DNA of 64,000 bases from JADJVL01 sp046331545 (GTDB taxonomy: Bacteria; Acidobacteriota; Holophagae; Holophagales; Holophagaceae). Made by a program: the position numbers and the translations under genes. The notes beneath the pieces are model-generated. The model made no database searches. It had not been told where the DNA came from and was given only the letters and a program-made list of their open reading frames with translations. Numbering within the stretch: the first letter of the stretch is position 1; each line of letters starts with the position of its first letter. The DNA is taken from the NCBI GenBank assembly GCA_046331545.1, contig JAXLQR010000002.1:992001-1056000 (forward strand). Reading direction: 5' to 3'. Positions 19,308-27,519 of the stretch are shown piece after piece.

Positions 19308-19350
19308 ACCGGAAAGGGGGCCAGAAGACGGCCCCCGTTCCGGTTGGTGC
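19302..19350. terminator. 21-bp inverted repeat, probable bidirectional terminator beside tRNA-Arg
   Basis: Arms 19302-19322 and 19330-19350 match at 20 of 21 positions around a seven-base loop. The right arm includes the CCA end and acceptor tip of tRNA-Arg, so the hairpin competes with or follows the tRNA 3' end. It would terminate transcription from both DUF6265 and the tRNA, though neither side has a long T-run. Confidence 0.6.
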
Positions 19351-19421
19351 ACCCGACTGGATTCGAACCAGCGACCTTTGGCTTCGGAGGCCAACGCTCT
19401 ATCCAACTGAGCTACGGGTAC
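19345..19421 (-). tRNA. tRNA-Arg (anticodon CCG)
   Basis: The minus-strand sequence folds into a complete cloverleaf: acceptor GTACCCG/CGGGTGC, D-stem GCTC/GAGC, anticodon stem TTGGC/GCCAA with loop CTCCGAA, and T-arm with TTCGAAT. The anticodon CCG reads CGG arginine codons, which are frequent in this GC-rich genome. The 3' CCA is encoded. It is 77 nt with CCA. Confidence 0.95.
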
Positions 19422-19471
19422 CGCAGCCCTCCATTGTGACGGCGGGATGGCTTCCCGGCAACCGGCGGGGC

Positions 19472-20287
19472 TCAGCGGGCGGGCTGGGCGGCGCGGCGGC
19501 GGACGCTCCCGTTGGCCTCCAGCAGGTAGGTCCGGATGCCGCGCGCGATGGACTCGGCGGCCTTCTGGAGGAAGGCCGGGTCCTTGAGCTTCGCCTCCTC
19601 CTTCGGGTTCGTGATGAAAGCGGTCTCCACGAGCACCGCCGGCATGGCGGCCCCCTTGAGGACCACGAAGGGGGCCTGCTTCACGCCGCGCTCCTTGATG
19701 CCCCCCAGGAGGTTGAGCTGGGTCTGGATCTCCACCGCGAGCCTCTCGCTGTCCTGGAGGTAGGCCTTCTGGGCGAGGTCCTCCAGGATGCCGGCCACGA
19801 GGCCCTCGGGGTCCGCGGGCTTCTCCGACGGCTCGGGGCCGTTCTCCGCCGCGAGGGTCTCGGCGTCGACGTCGCCCTCGCCCAGGGAGAGGAAGTAGAC
19901 CTCGGAGCCCTTGGCCCCCCGGGCGCGGCTGGCGTTGAGGTGCAGGCTCACGAAGAGGTCCGCGCCGGCCTCGTTGGCGAGCTTCGCCCGGTCCCAGAGG
20001 GGGATGAAGCGGTCGTCCGGGCGGGTGAACCAGGGTTCGTAGCCGTAGGCCATCAGTTTCTCCGCCAGCGCCGTGGCGAGGGCGAGGGCGACCGACTTCT
20101 CGAGGAGCCCGCCCTTCCCCTTCGCCCCCTGGTCGTCGCCGCCGTGCCCCGCGTCGAGGGCGATGCGCAGGCGGGCCGCGGGCTTCGGGGCCTCGGCGGC
20201 GGCCGGGGGCGTCGCCGGCTGTTGGGCAGCCAGCACGCCAGCCGCTAGGCTGAGAAGCGGCACCAGGACGGTGCTTCGGAGTCTCAT
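19472..20287 (-). CDS. N-acetylmuramoyl-L-alanine amidase (Amidase_3)
   Basis: The 271-residue precursor has a signal peptide (about residues 1-21), a Pro/Ala linker and an Amidase_3 domain. Zinc ligands are visible as His48 in LDAGHGG, Glu63 in LLEKS and His116 in SLHLNAS; the catalytic glutamate is Glu221 in VLVETAF. It cleaves the amide between MurNAc and the stem peptide, in the periplasm, for cell separation or wall recycling. Its ATG shares bases with the start region of hisS on the other strand, leaving no intergenic space, so its promoter must lie inside hisS. No AMIN targeting domain is present. Confidence 0.92.
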   Translation of the reverse strand: MRLRSTVLVPLLSLAAGVLAAQQPATPPAAAEAPKPAARLRIALDAGHGGDDQGAKGKGGLLEKSVALALATALAEKLMAYGYEPWFTRPDDRFIPLWDRAKLANEAGADLFVSLHLNASRARGAKGSEVYFLSLGEGDVDAETLAAENGPEPSEKPADPEGLVAGILEDLAQKAYLQDSERLAVEIQTQLNLLGGIKERGVKQAPFVVLKGAAMPAVLVETAFITNPKEEAKLKDPAFLQKAAESIARGIRTYLLEANGSVRRRAAQPAR

Positions 20288-20288
20288 G

Positions 20289-21536
20289 ATGTCGTCGTCA
20301 TCCGTGAAGGGAATGCGGGACCTGTTCGGGGCGGAGCTGGCGTGGTTCCAGCGTATCGAGGATACCGCCGCCCGGGCCTTCGGCCGCCACGGGTACCGGG
20401 AGATCCGGACGCCGGTCCTGGAGCACACGGAGGTCTTCAAGCGCAGCGTGGGGGACAGCTCGGACATCGTGAACAAGGAGATGTACGAATTCGTGGACAA
20501 GGGAGGCCGCAGCGTCACCCTGCGCCCGGAGAACACCGCCGGCGTGGTGCGGGCCATGGTGCAGCACAAGCTCCTGGCCACCAGCGACCCCCAGCACTTC
20601 TGGTACGTCGGTCCCATGTTCCGCTACGAGCGCATGCAGGCGGGCCGCTACCGGCAGTTCTGGCAGATCGGCGCCGAGAGCTTCGGCGTGGGCACGCCGG
20701 AGAGCGACGCCGAGAGCCTGCTCATGCTCCACGACTTCCTCCAGGAACTGGGCCTCCGGCAGCTCTCCTTCTCCATCAACTCCGTCGGCACGCCGGAGTC
20801 CCGGCCGGCCTTCCACGCCGCCTTCCGGGCCTTCTTCGAGGCCCGCCAGGACCGCTTCTGCGGCGACTGCCACCGGCGCATCCACGAGAACCCCCTGCGG
20901 GTGCTGGACTGCAAGGTGCCCTCCTGCCAGGCGGCCCTGGAGGGCCACCCGGTCATCACCGACTTCCTGGACGAGGGCTCCCGCCGCCACCACGACCGCG
21001 TCAAGGAGCTGCTCACCCGCCTCGGCATCCCGTTCGAGGAGAACCCCCGTCTGGTGCGCGGCCTGGACTACTACACCCGCACCGCCTTCGAGCTGCTCAG
21101 CTCCGACCTGGGCGCCCAGAGCGCGCTGCTGGGCGGCGGCCGCTACGACGGCCTGGTGAAGCAGCTCGGCGGGCCCGACGTGCCGGCCTTCGGCTGGGCC
21201 CTGGGGCTGGACCGTCTGGCCTCGGTCCTCGCGAAGGTCCACGGGGAGGCCCGGGCCACCCCGCCCGCCCTCCTGGTCCCGCTCGGGGAGGCCGCCTCCG
21301 CCCGGGCCCTGGAGCTCGCCAGGGACTGGTGGGCCCAGGGCTGCGAGGTCCAGCTCGAGACCCGCGGCGGCAACCTCAAGAAGGCCCTCCAGACCGCCAA
21401 CCGCACCGGCGCGGCCCTGGCGCTGATCCTGGGCGACGGCGAGCTGGCGGAGGGGGTCGTCGCCGCCAAGCACCTCGGGACCGGGGCGCAGGAGGCCTGG
21501 CCACTTCACGAAGTCCCGGCCCGCCTGAAGGCCTGA
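20289..21536 (+). CDS. hisS: Histidine--tRNA ligase
   Basis: The 415-residue class II synthetase begins MSSSSVKGMRDLFG. Two ATGs are adjacent (20286 and 20289); the second is seven bases from GGAG and was chosen. Class II motif 2 (FRYERMQAGRYRQFWQ), the HisRS motif RGLDYYTRTAFE and motif 3 (GWALGLDRL) are present, followed by the C-terminal anticodon-binding domain. It charges tRNA-His in the cytosol. The start overlaps that of the divergent amidase gene, so its promoter lies within amidase coding sequence. Confidence 0.96.
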   Translation: MSSSSVKGMRDLFGAELAWFQRIEDTAARAFGRHGYREIRTPVLEHTEVFKRSVGDSSDIVNKEMYEFVDKGGRSVTLRPENTAGVVRAMVQHKLLATSDPQHFWYVGPMFRYERMQAGRYRQFWQIGAESFGVGTPESDAESLLMLHDFLQELGLRQLSFSINSVGTPESRPAFHAAFRAFFEARQDRFCGDCHRRIHENPLRVLDCKVPSCQAALEGHPVITDFLDEGSRRHHDRVKELLTRLGIPFEENPRLVRGLDYYTRTAFELLSSDLGAQSALLGGGRYDGLVKQLGGPDVPAFGWALGLDRLASVLAKVHGEARATPPALLVPLGEAASARALELARDWWAQGCEVQLETRGGNLKKALQTANRTGAALALILGDGELAEGVVAAKHLGTGAQEAWPLHEVPARLKA

Positions 21537-21588
21537 AGACCGCCCGGGCGGCCTTCGCGCCTTCGGCCATTCCAAATTTCAACACTTG

Positions 21589-21617
21589 TTGACTTCCCCT
21601 GCCCCGGCACGGATGAT
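21589..21617 (+). promoter_or_regulatory. Sigma-70-like promoter of the RND operon
   Basis: TTGACT (21589-21594) and GATGAT (21612-21617) are separated by 17 bp in a stretch that is AT-richer than its surroundings. The predicted start is about 18 bp before the adaptor ATG, which has an AAAGGGGAG ribosome-binding site. Confidence 0.6.
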
Positions 21618-21641
21618 CGTCGAATCCCAAAGGGGAGATCC

Positions 21642-22670
21642 ATGCCCAGGCCTTTGACCTTTTCCTGCCTCCTGCTCGGCGCCCTCGCGGCGGCCCAGGT
21701 CCCCAAGGGGGGAAGCCCGAAGGCCGCCACGGTGCCCATCAAGGCCGGGGAGGTGGTCGCGAAGGCCGTGGACCGCAGCGTGGAGTTCAGTGGCAGCCTC
21801 GCCTCCCCGGAAGACGCCACCCTGGGTGCCGAGGTGGAGGGCAAGGTGGTGGAACTGCTCGCCGACCTGGGCGACGCGGTTTCCAAGGGCCAGGTGCTCG
21901 CCCGGATCAATCCCGACCAGTACCTGTACCTCAAGACCCAGGCCGAGACGGCCCAGGCCCAGGCGGAGGCCAACCTGAAGCGGGCCGAGGAGCTCGCGAA
22001 GCAGAACATCGTCTCCGCCTCCGCCCTGGACGAGGCCCGCACCAACGCGGCCCGGGCCATGGCGGACGCGGACCTGGCCAAGAAGCGCTACCGCGACACC
22101 GAGGTCCGCGCCCCGTTCGCCGGGGCCGTGGCCAAGCGCCTGGTGAGCACCGGGGAATACCTCAAGGTGGGCCAGCCCGTCTTCCAGCTCGTGATGACCA
22201 ACCCCCTCAAGCTCTCCGGCGAGGTGCCCGAGCGCTACCTCGGCTCGGTCAAGCCGGGTAGCGCGGTCTCGCTGGCCCTGGACGCCTTCCCGGGCAGGTC
22301 CTTCGAAGGGCGCGTCACCCGCGTGGCCCCGGCGGTGAACCCCCAGAGCCGTTCCTTCACCGTGGAGGCCCGGGTCCAGAACCCCAAGGGCCTCCTCAAG
22401 CCCGGCGTCTTCGCCTCCGCCCGGGTGAGCACCGGCACCGAGCAGGGCGCCCTGGCGGTGCCCGAAGCCGCGGTGACGGCCTTCGCCGGCGTCACCAAGG
22501 TCTACGTGGTCGAGGGCGGCATCGTGCGCGAGCGGACGGTGGAGATCGAGCGCCGCCTGCCGGGAGGCCTCGCCGTGATCCGCGGCGCCGGGCTCAAGGC
22601 CGGCCAGAAGGTGGCGGTCTCCGGTCTCTCCCGCCTGGCCGAGGGTGTGGCCGTGACGGTCCTGCCGTGA
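21642..22670 (+). CDS. RND efflux periplasmic adaptor subunit
   Basis: The 342-residue precursor has a signal peptide of about 18 residues, the two lipoyl half-motifs (GAEVEGKVVELLADLGDAV and VRAPFAGAVAKRL), an intervening helical hairpin and beta-barrel domains with VAPAVNPQSRSFTVEARV. This is the HlyD/MdtA-like adaptor class. It bridges the RND pump to an outer-membrane channel. The stop overlaps the pump's GTG (GTGA). No TolC-like gene follows, so a shared channel is presumably recruited. Confidence 0.92.
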   Translation: MPRPLTFSCLLLGALAAAQVPKGGSPKAATVPIKAGEVVAKAVDRSVEFSGSLASPEDATLGAEVEGKVVELLADLGDAVSKGQVLARINPDQYLYLKTQAETAQAQAEANLKRAEELAKQNIVSASALDEARTNAARAMADADLAKKRYRDTEVRAPFAGAVAKRLVSTGEYLKVGQPVFQLVMTNPLKLSGEVPERYLGSVKPGSAVSLALDAFPGRSFEGRVTRVAPAVNPQSRSFTVEARVQNPKGLLKPGVFASARVSTGTEQGALAVPEAAVTAFAGVTKVYVVEGGIVRERTVEIERRLPGGLAVIRGAGLKAGQKVAVSGLSRLAEGVAVTVLP

Positions 22671-25600
22671 ACTTCGCCACCACCTTCATCCGCCGCCCGG
22701 TCATGGCCACCATGCTGGTGGCCTTCCTCCTCGTCCTCGGGCTCTTCTCCTACAAGAGCCTCGGCGTGGACCTCTTCCCCAACGTGGACCTGCCGGTGGT
22801 TACCATCACCACGCAGCTCCGGGGCGCCTCGCCCGAGGAGATGGAGGCCCAGGTCACCAAGCCCATCGAGGACGCCGTCAACACCGCCGCGGGCATCGAC
22901 GAGCTGCGCTCCACCACCACCGAGGGCCTCTCCATTGTCACCGTGACCTTCGTCCTGGAGCGCAAGACCAGCGAGGCGGTGCAGGACGTGCGGGACAAGG
23001 TGGCGGGCATCCTCTCCCGGCTGCCCGAGGGCGTGGAGCCGCCGGTGATCACGCGCTTCGACACCGACGCCATCCCGGTGGCGACCATCGTCGTGTCCGG
23101 GAGCAAGTCCCTCAAGGAGATCACCGAGATCGCCGACAAGCACATCAAGGAGGAGATCCAGGTCGTCAACGGCGTCGGCCAGGCCGCCCTGGTGGGCGGC
23201 CAGAAGCGCGCGGTGAACGTGTGGCTGGACGCGGCGCGCCTGCGCTCCCGGCACCTCTCCGTGCAGCAGGTGAAGGACGCCCTGGCCGCCCAGAACGTGG
23301 AGATCCCCACGGGCCGGGTGAGCCGGGAGACCAGCGAGCAGGTCTTCCGCACCATGGCCCGCTTCGAGGAGGTGCCCGACTTCAGGGACCTCATCGTCGG
23401 GACGAGCAACGGCGCCCCCATCACCCTGGGCGACGTGGGCACGGCCGAGGACGGCACCGAGGAGGCGCGCTCCCTGTCCCGCTACGACGGGAAGAACGCG
23501 GTGGCCCTGGTGATCCAGAAGCAGAGCGGCACGAACTCCGTGGAGGTGGTGGACCGGATCAAGGAGAAGATCGCCGACCTCCAGGCCCACCTGCCCCCCG
23601 GCGTCAAGGTGGAGGTCGTCCGGGACATCTCGGGCTTCATCCGCCGCTCCATCGACGAGGTGAAGCTCCACCTGGTGCTGGGCGGCATCCTCGCGTCCAT
23701 CGTCGTGATGATCTTCATGGGGAACCTCCGGTCCACCCTGATCGCCTCGGTGGCCATTCCCACCAGCCTCATCGCCACCTTCACGGCGATGCGCTACATG
23801 GGCTTCACCCTCAACAACCTGACCCTCCTGGGCCTGGTGCTGGCGGTGGGCATCGTCATCGACGACGCCATCGTGGTCCTCGAGAACATCTACCGGCACA
23901 TCGACGAGCTGAAGAAGCCCCCGCTGCAGGCCGCCATCGACGGGACCAAGGAGATCATGCTCGCGGTGATGGCGACCACGCTCTCCCTCATCGTCATCTT
24001 CCTGCCGATCGCCTTCATGGCAGGCCGGGTGGGCCGGTTCTTCAACAGCTTCGGCATCACCGTGGCCATGGCCATCGCCTTCTCCCTGGTGGTCGCCGTC
24101 AGCTTCACGCCGATGCTCTGCTCGCGCTTCCTGAGGCCCCACAAGCACCCCCACGCCCAGGACGACCTGGAGGGCGGGACCCTGGTGAACCGGTGGATCC
24201 ACAAGGCCTACGGGCGGATGGTGAAGTTCTCCCTGGCCCACAAGGGACTCATCCTGGCCGTCTCCCTGGGCTGCGTGCTCGCCACCATCCCATTCTTCAA
24301 GCTGGTGGGAAAGGACTTCATCCCCCTCGACGACCGCAGCGAGTTCAACATCTCCGTGCAGACGCCGCCCGGCTCCACCCTCCAGCGCTCCGACGAGCTC
24401 ATGAGGCGGCTGGAGGAGCGCGTCGCGAAGCTGCCCCACGTCCAGCACCTGCTCACCACCATCGGGGACACCGGCAACGGGAACGAGGACGTGACCCTCG
24501 CCAACCTCTACGTGGGCATGAAGGACCTGGACGAGCGCAAGGACGGCGTCACCCAGTTCGACGTGATGAAGCAGGCCCGGAAGATCCTCGCGGACTTCCC
24601 GGAGCTGCGGGCCGCGGTCCAGCCCATCAACGACATCGGCGGCGGCGGCGCCAACAGCTTCCAGTTCAACTACGCCATCCAGGGGCCGGACCTGCAGAAG
24701 CTGGACGAGATCGCCCAGGGCGTGATGGCCAAGATGCGCACGGTGCCGGGCTTCGTGGACGTGGACACCGCCACCGCCCAGCGCAAGCCCGAGCTGCGGG
24801 TCACCATCGACCGGCGCAAGGCCGCCGACCTCGGCGTGCGGGCCGCGGACATCGCCAACAGCCTGCGCACCCTCGTGGCCGGCGAGCGGGTCTCCAAGTT
24901 CCGCGAGGGCGCCGAGCAGTACGACGTGTGGCTGCGCCTGCGCCCCGAGGACCGCGCCGACGAGGCCGACCTGCTCCAGCTCGAGGTCCCCTCCCTCAAG
25001 GGCGGCCTCGTGCCGCTCGCGAACCTGGTGCGCCTCCACGACGACGCGGGACCCGCCCAGATCGACCGCATCAACCGGCAGCGCCAGGTGACCCTGGTGG
25101 CCAACCTGGACAACCTGCCCCTGGGCACGGCGGTGGACAGGACCACCCAGTTCATCCGGGAGGCGGACCTGCCGCCGGGCTACGGGCAGCTGGCCCTGGG
25201 CCGCGCCAAGACCTTCGCCGAGACCGGGGTCAACTTCGCCATCGCCTTCCTGCTCTCGCTGATCTTCATGTACATCATCCTGGCGGCCCAGTTCGAGAGC
25301 TTCCTCCACCCGGTCACCATCCTGCTCTCCCTGCCGCTGACCATCCCCTTCGCACTCCTGAGCCTGCTCCTCCTGCAGGAGAGCCTGAACCTCTACTCGG
25401 TCATCGGGCTCTTCATGCTCTTCGGCATCGTGAAGAAGAACGGCATCCTCCAGGTGGACTACACCAACACGCTCCTGGCCTCCGGGCTCCCCCTCGAGGA
25501 GGCGGTCTACAAGGCCAACCTGGTGCGGCTGCGGCCCATCCTGATGACCACGGTGACCCTCATCGCCGGCATGATCCCCATCGCCCTGGGCAAGGGACCC

Positions 25601-25960
25601 GGCGCCTCCAGCCGCGCCTCCATGGCGAAGGTGATCATCGGCGGCCAGGCCCTGAGCCTCGTCATCACCCTGCTCATCGTGCCGGTGGCCTACGTGCTCT
25701 TCGATGGCGCCACCGCCTTCTTCCGGGACCGGCTGCCCGAGGGGCTCCGCGCCCGCGCGTCCTGGGCGCTGATGATGGCCTCCGGCGCCGGCGCCCTGGG
25801 CGCCTGGGTCCTGCTCTCCGTCGTCCGCCTGATGGGCGGGCTGCCGGGCTGGCTCGCCGCCCTCTCCGGCCTGCTGGCGCTGTCCGGCCTCGCCGTCTTC
25901 GCCCTGGGGTGCTGGATCTACCGGAAGGGGACGCGGGTGGCCGAGGAACCGGCCGGCTAG
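22667..25960 (+). CDS. RND multidrug efflux permease (AcrB/HAE1 family)
   Basis: The 1097-residue pump starts at a GTG overlapping the adaptor stop and begins FATTFIRRPVMATML, typical of HAE1 pumps. Twelve core membrane helices and two large periplasmic loops are evident; the proton-relay aspartates lie in VGIVIDDAIVVLENI. FGIVKKNGILQVDY and related segments follow in the second half. About 90 residues beyond the usual end add two further hydrophobic helices (from WALMMASG onward), which ordinary AcrB proteins lack. It exports drugs or lipophilic compounds using the proton gradient. Its TAG stop shares CTAG with the convergent glycosyltransferase stop. Confidence 0.95.
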   Translation: MNFATTFIRRPVMATMLVAFLLVLGLFSYKSLGVDLFPNVDLPVVTITTQLRGASPEEMEAQVTKPIEDAVNTAAGIDELRSTTTEGLSIVTVTFVLERKTSEAVQDVRDKVAGILSRLPEGVEPPVITRFDTDAIPVATIVVSGSKSLKEITEIADKHIKEEIQVVNGVGQAALVGGQKRAVNVWLDAARLRSRHLSVQQVKDALAAQNVEIPTGRVSRETSEQVFRTMARFEEVPDFRDLIVGTSNGAPITLGDVGTAEDGTEEARSLSRYDGKNAVALVIQKQSGTNSVEVVDRIKEKIADLQAHLPPGVKVEVVRDISGFIRRSIDEVKLHLVLGGILASIVVMIFMGNLRSTLIASVAIPTSLIATFTAMRYMGFTLNNLTLLGLVLAVGIVIDDAIVVLENIYRHIDELKKPPLQAAIDGTKEIMLAVMATTLSLIVIFLPIAFMAGRVGRFFNSFGITVAMAIAFSLVVAVSFTPMLCSRFLRPHKHPHAQDDLEGGTLVNRWIHKAYGRMVKFSLAHKGLILAVSLGCVLATIPFFKLVGKDFIPLDDRSEFNISVQTPPGSTLQRSDELMRRLEERVAKLPHVQHLLTTIGDTGNGNEDVTLANLYVGMKDLDERKDGVTQFDVMKQARKILADFPELRAAVQPINDIGGGGANSFQFNYAIQGPDLQKLDEIAQGVMAKMRTVPGFVDVDTATAQRKPELRVTIDRRKAADLGVRAADIANSLRTLVAGERVSKFREGAEQYDVWLRLRPEDRADEADLLQLEVPSLKGGLVPLANLVRLHDDAGPAQIDRINRQRQVTLVANLDNLPLGTAVDRTTQFIREADLPPGYGQLALGRAKTFAETGVNFAIAFLLSLIFMYIILAAQFESFLHPVTILLSLPLTIPFALLSLLLLQESLNLYSVIGLFMLFGIVKKNGILQVDYTNTLLASGLPLEEAVYKANLVRLRPILMTTVTLIAGMIPIALGKGPGASSRASMAKVIIGGQALSLVITLLIVPVAYVLFDGATAFFRDRLPEGLRARASWALMMASGAGALGAWVLLSVVRLMGGLPGWLAALSGLLALSGLAVFALGCWIYRKGTRVAEEPAG

Positions 25961-27279
25961 CCCGGCCCGTCCCCCCAGGCGGGCCGGGCGTACCGCGTGA
26001 GGGTTCCGGGCTCGGGCCGCAGGACCGGCCGGCGCGTGAGGGCCAGGCGTTCCAGCAGCTCCGCGCCGATCCCGGGTCCGTCGCACCTCCGGAAGTCGGC
26101 GGCCACCCTCGCGGCGGCCTCCCGGTAGGACGGCGTCCCGAGGACCTCCTGGATGCATCGCCGGAGCTCCAGGGGGCCGACCCGGTGGAGGTCCACCCGC
26201 AGTCCCGCGCCGCAGGCCACCACCCGCTGGGCGACTTCGACCTGGTCCGCGCCCGCGGGCGCCACCACGAGGGGCACGCCCTCCGCGAGGGCCTCGTGCA
26301 CCGAGTTGTCGCCCGCGTGGCTCACGAAGGCGCTGGCCCGCTTCAGCAGGGCGAGCTGGGGCTGCTCGTGCACCGCCAGGACGTTCGGCGGCCCGCCGGG
26401 CCAGGCCCCCGCCGGCAGCCGGGGACCGACCTTCATCACGAGCTGCCAGGGCTGGCCCTCGCTGGCCTTCGCCGCCGCGTCGAAGAAGGGCCGGAAGCCG
26501 TTGAACACCGTCCCGAGGGAGAGGCAGACCAGCGGGGACCCGTCCAGCCACGTCCAGGGGAAGTCGATCCCGTGGTCGCCCCGCGCCTCGCCGATGGAGG
26601 GGCCGATGTAGTGGATGGCCGGGTGCAGCCCCGGCCGGGGGTACTCGAAGGCCTCGGTGCTGTAGCAGAGGGTGAGCTGCTCGGAGACGTCCAGCCACGG
26701 CTCCGGCCGCGGCGGCAGGCCCAGGCTGCGGCGCAGCCGGTTGAGCCGCCGGCAGGGGAAGCCGCGGACCAGCCGGGAGAGGCCGCGGCCGAGCCGGCCC
26801 CGGAAGGTCCGCCCCCGCGCGAGGGGGAGACCCGGGCCGTAGGCCGGCAGGTCCGGACTGAGCCAGTGCGGAAGGATCAGCGGGCAGCTCGTCGCGCGGG
26901 GAACCCCTTCGGCCTCGGCCGCCAAGGCCCCGGCGTGGAGGAGGATGTCGTGGAGGACCACGTCCGGCTTCCAGCTCCCGAGCAGGCGCCGGAACCCCTC
27001 GACGCCCTCGGGAAGTCCGTGGAGGTACGCGTTCCCGATGCGGAAGAAGACCTGGTGCTCCTTCAACCCCTGGCCCAGGAGCTCGGCGCCCTCCAGCATC
27101 CGGTCCCCCCACCGGTAGGCGTCCAGCAGGTCCAGGCCCGCCCGCGCCAGGGGCTCCCGCACCACGGGGTGGGAGGCGTAGGCCACCTCGTGTCCGCGCT
27201 CGAGGAGACGCTGGGCGAGGGCGACGGTGGGGGCCAGGTGGCCCCAGAAGGGCGGGATGCCGAAGAGGAAGCGGGCCAT
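25957..27279 (-). CDS. MGT/UGT-type glycosyltransferase (GT1 family)
   Basis: The 440-residue protein opens with FGIPPFWGHLAPTVALAQRL, the GT-B acceptor domain signature of macrolide/UDP-glycosyltransferases. It has the donor-side motif SAFVSHAGDNSVHEALAEGVPLVVAPAGADQ (key residues H-A-G-D-N-S-V-H-E-A and P-A-G-A-D-Q), close to the carotenoid/macrolide MGT pattern HGG..S..EAL..G.P....P...DQ, but with Ala for one Gly. It transfers a sugar from a nucleotide donor to a small lipophilic acceptor that cannot be predicted. It stands alone, convergent with the RND pump and divergent from the helicase gene. Confidence 0.85.
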   Translation of the reverse strand: MARFLFGIPPFWGHLAPTVALAQRLLERGHEVAYASHPVVREPLARAGLDLLDAYRWGDRMLEGAELLGQGLKEHQVFFRIGNAYLHGLPEGVEGFRRLLGSWKPDVVLHDILLHAGALAAEAEGVPRATSCPLILPHWLSPDLPAYGPGLPLARGRTFRGRLGRGLSRLVRGFPCRRLNRLRRSLGLPPRPEPWLDVSEQLTLCYSTEAFEYPRPGLHPAIHYIGPSIGEARGDHGIDFPWTWLDGSPLVCLSLGTVFNGFRPFFDAAAKASEGQPWQLVMKVGPRLPAGAWPGGPPNVLAVHEQPQLALLKRASAFVSHAGDNSVHEALAEGVPLVVAPAGADQVEVAQRVVACGAGLRVDLHRVGPLELRRCIQEVLGTPSYREAAARVAADFRRCDGPGIGAELLERLALTRRPVLRPEPGTLTRYARPAWGDGPG

Positions 27280-27519
27280 GGGTGCCTTCGCGGAGGTTCC
27301 TCCGATTGGAGCATCCTCCGCGCGGGACGCGCCATCCGTCCGGTGGCGGCCCGGCCCGGAGGATTCCCTGGGCTTTCCCGTCCCGACCCCGCATACTGGA
27401 GCCTGTGTTCGTGGGGCCTGCCGGTCTGCGCCCCTTCTCAATCCGAATCCCCCCTCCATTGCCCTGACCGGGCCCGCGCGTCGCAATCGCACCGTGGGCG
27501 GGCCTTCCAGGAGCAATCC

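Noticed and set aside
22502..27394. Very long open frames antisense to the RND pump and neighbouring genes (over 1600 codons)
   Set aside because: In high-GC DNA, frames opposite real genes stay open by chance. The translated sequence is His/Val/Gly/Asp-biased without any domain, while the sense strand encodes clear RND and glycosyltransferase proteins.
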